Shown piece by piece: positions 7,102-7,973 of a DNA stretch of 7,973 bases. How positions within the stretch are numbered: the stretch's first letter is position 1; every line of letters begins with the position of its first letter. The DNA is from Thermodesulfatator sp. GTDB lineage: Bacteria; Desulfobacterota; Thermodesulfobacteria; Thermodesulfobacteriales; Thermodesulfobacteriaceae. The translations under genes and the position numbers were made by a program. A model generated the notes under the pieces. That model saw only the letters and a program-made list of their open reading frames with translations. It made no database searches and had not been told where the DNA came from. The DNA is taken from positions 1 through 7,973 of the forward strand of contig JALWWR010000062.1 of the NCBI GenBank assembly GCA_026993045.1. The letters are read 5' to 3'.

Positions 7102-7896
7102 ACTTAGGGGTAATTTAAAGACCAAGAAGGCTCCGGAAGAGCTTGGAGCCGCAGTAAGCTCCCCTCCCTGGGCCCTTACCAACCTGCGAGCCAAGGCCAA
7201 ACCTAACCCTAGCCCTTTCCCCCCTTCCCGGAAAAAGGGCTCAAACACCTTTTCCCTCTTTTCAGGAGGAATCCCTGGCCCCTGATCCTGGACTTTAAGA
7301 TATCCGAATTCGTCCCCTTCTTCCCAATCTATATGAATAATCCCTCCGGGAGGCGAAAATCGGGCCGCGTTCTCTAAGACTTTGATCAAGGCCTGCATCA
7401 GATAATCAGGGTCCCCTTTTACCAAGCTTTGAAGAGGGCCTTGAATCTCAAGCCTCAGCGCCTTTTCCTTGAGCAGGGGTTCCACCAGGGCCGCGGCCTT
7501 TTCCACCAAGGGCTGAACCGGCACGGGTTGCAGCTCTAACCGGAGATCCCTTTCTAGCGAAAAGAGGAAAAGGAGATCCCGCACCAAGCGGGAAAGCCTT
7601 TCGGTGTGTTCCAAAAGAGCGGCCCAGGCCCGGCGGGGAAAATCTTCAGGGGGAAGATAATCTTCTAAGGCTTCTACGTAACCCCGAAGGGCCGTTAAAG
7701 GGGTGCGAAACTCATGGGCCAAGGTGGCCCCCATCAGCCGATTTTCTTCTAGAAGCTGCCTCTCGCGGGTAACATCCAGCAAACGAAGAAAGGCGTGTTT
7801 TCCCCGCCTTATCCCTTCTAGCCTAAGCCCTCGCCCCTGGTGCTCGAATTCGAGCGAGGCCTCTCCCTTCTCGAAGACCTCTTCGTGGAAACGCAC
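7066..7896 (-). CDS. phoR: PhoR-like sensor histidine kinase, N-terminus missing or interrupted
   Basis: Transmitter part of a two-component histidine kinase, probably PhoR, which phosphorylates PhoB under phosphate limitation. From the GTG at 7896 there are 276 residues. About 1-45 look like the end of a PAS domain, closing with LLDVTRERQLLEEN. HisKA follows with phospho-acceptor H61 in LAHEFRTPLTALRGY. The HATPase domain has N-box N176 (LENAARFSPPGG), G1 DQGPGIP (204-210), F-box FEPFFR (218-223) and G2 GKGLGLGLA (226-234). The GTG has no convincing Shine-Dalgarno, and PAS-like sequence continues upstream to an in-frame TAG at 7948-7950. The membrane segments and PAS first half expected of PhoR are not in this frame, so the gene is either broken, starts late as a soluble kinase, or carries a sequence error. 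PhoR assignment rests on the pst context and PAS-HisKA form. Confidence 0.85.
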   Translation of the reverse strand: MRFHEEVFEKGEASLEFEHQGRGLRLEGIRRGKHAFLRLLDVTRERQLLEENRLMGATLAHEFRTPLTALRGYVEALEDYLPPEDFPRRAWAALLEHTERLSRLVRDLLFLFSLERDLRLELQPVPVQPLVEKAAALVEPLLKEKALRLEIQGPLQSLVKGDPDYLMQALIKVLENAARFSPPGGIIHIDWEEGDEFGYLKVQDQGPGIPPEKREKVFEPFFREGGKGLGLGLALARRLVRAQGGELTAAPSSSGAFLVFKLPLSLSQRFHNRPAR

Positions 7897-7973
7897 TAAC
7901 CCTGGAAAGGGGAGCTCTAGGAGATTTTGGGGTTCGGAAGAAGGAACCTATTCTTTAAAGGGCGGGCTCAGGG

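Noticed and set aside
3406..7896. Mobile element or recent transfer around the pst block
   Set aside because: No transposase, integrase, terminal inverted repeats or target duplications are seen, and composition is even across the block.

Overview
The window looks like chromosomal DNA of a thermophilic, anaerobic, sulfur-metabolising bacterium, most likely a member of Thermodesulfobacteriota. This is inferred from three things: a siroheme decarboxylase (AhbB-type) beside a haem-precursor gene, which is typical of sulfate reducers using the siroheme-dependent haem route; proteins rich in Glu, Lys and Arg; and very compact, overlapping genes. No database search was possible, so the taxonomy is provisional.

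Layout. The left edge may hold the first codons of a leftward gene. A rightward ilvC (197-1189) follows, ending in a strong hairpin terminator. Everything from about 1270 to the right edge runs leftward as one tightly packed block. In transcription order it is: a PhoR-like histidine kinase (N-terminus unclear, running off or broken at the right edge), pstS, pstC, pstA, pstB, a half-size GDT1/UPF0016 cation transporter, ahbB, an unannotated 38-codon small ORF, and hemL. After pstS the gene junctions are TGA/ATG, TAA/TTG, TAA/ATG, a 16-base overlap, TGA/ATG and a 3-base gap. The only real break is a 99-base gap between pstS and pstC that holds a terminator-like hairpin.

How the genes fit together. 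PhoR would sense phosphate limitation. PstS captures phosphate in the periplasm, PstC and PstA form the channel, and PstB supplies ATP hydrolysis. A candidate Pho box lies in the last codons of the kinase gene, placed to drive pstS. The hairpin after pstS would favour the binding protein over the membrane components. Downstream genes turn to metal export (GDT1) and tetrapyrrole synthesis (HemL makes 5-aminolevulinate; AhbB acts later, on siroheme). phoU, usually last in a pst operon, is absent from this window.

Most useful new observations: (1) an exactly tiling small ORF between ahbB and hemL; (2) a Pho-box-like direct repeat inside the 3' end of the kinase gene; (3) an in-frame stop that appears to interrupt the kinase PAS domain; (4) a single-repeat GDT1 protein with balanced charge, suggesting a dual-topology homodimer; (5) haem genes fused to a phosphate-starvation operon. 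I found no RNA genes, CRISPR arrays, insertion sequences or other mobile elements.
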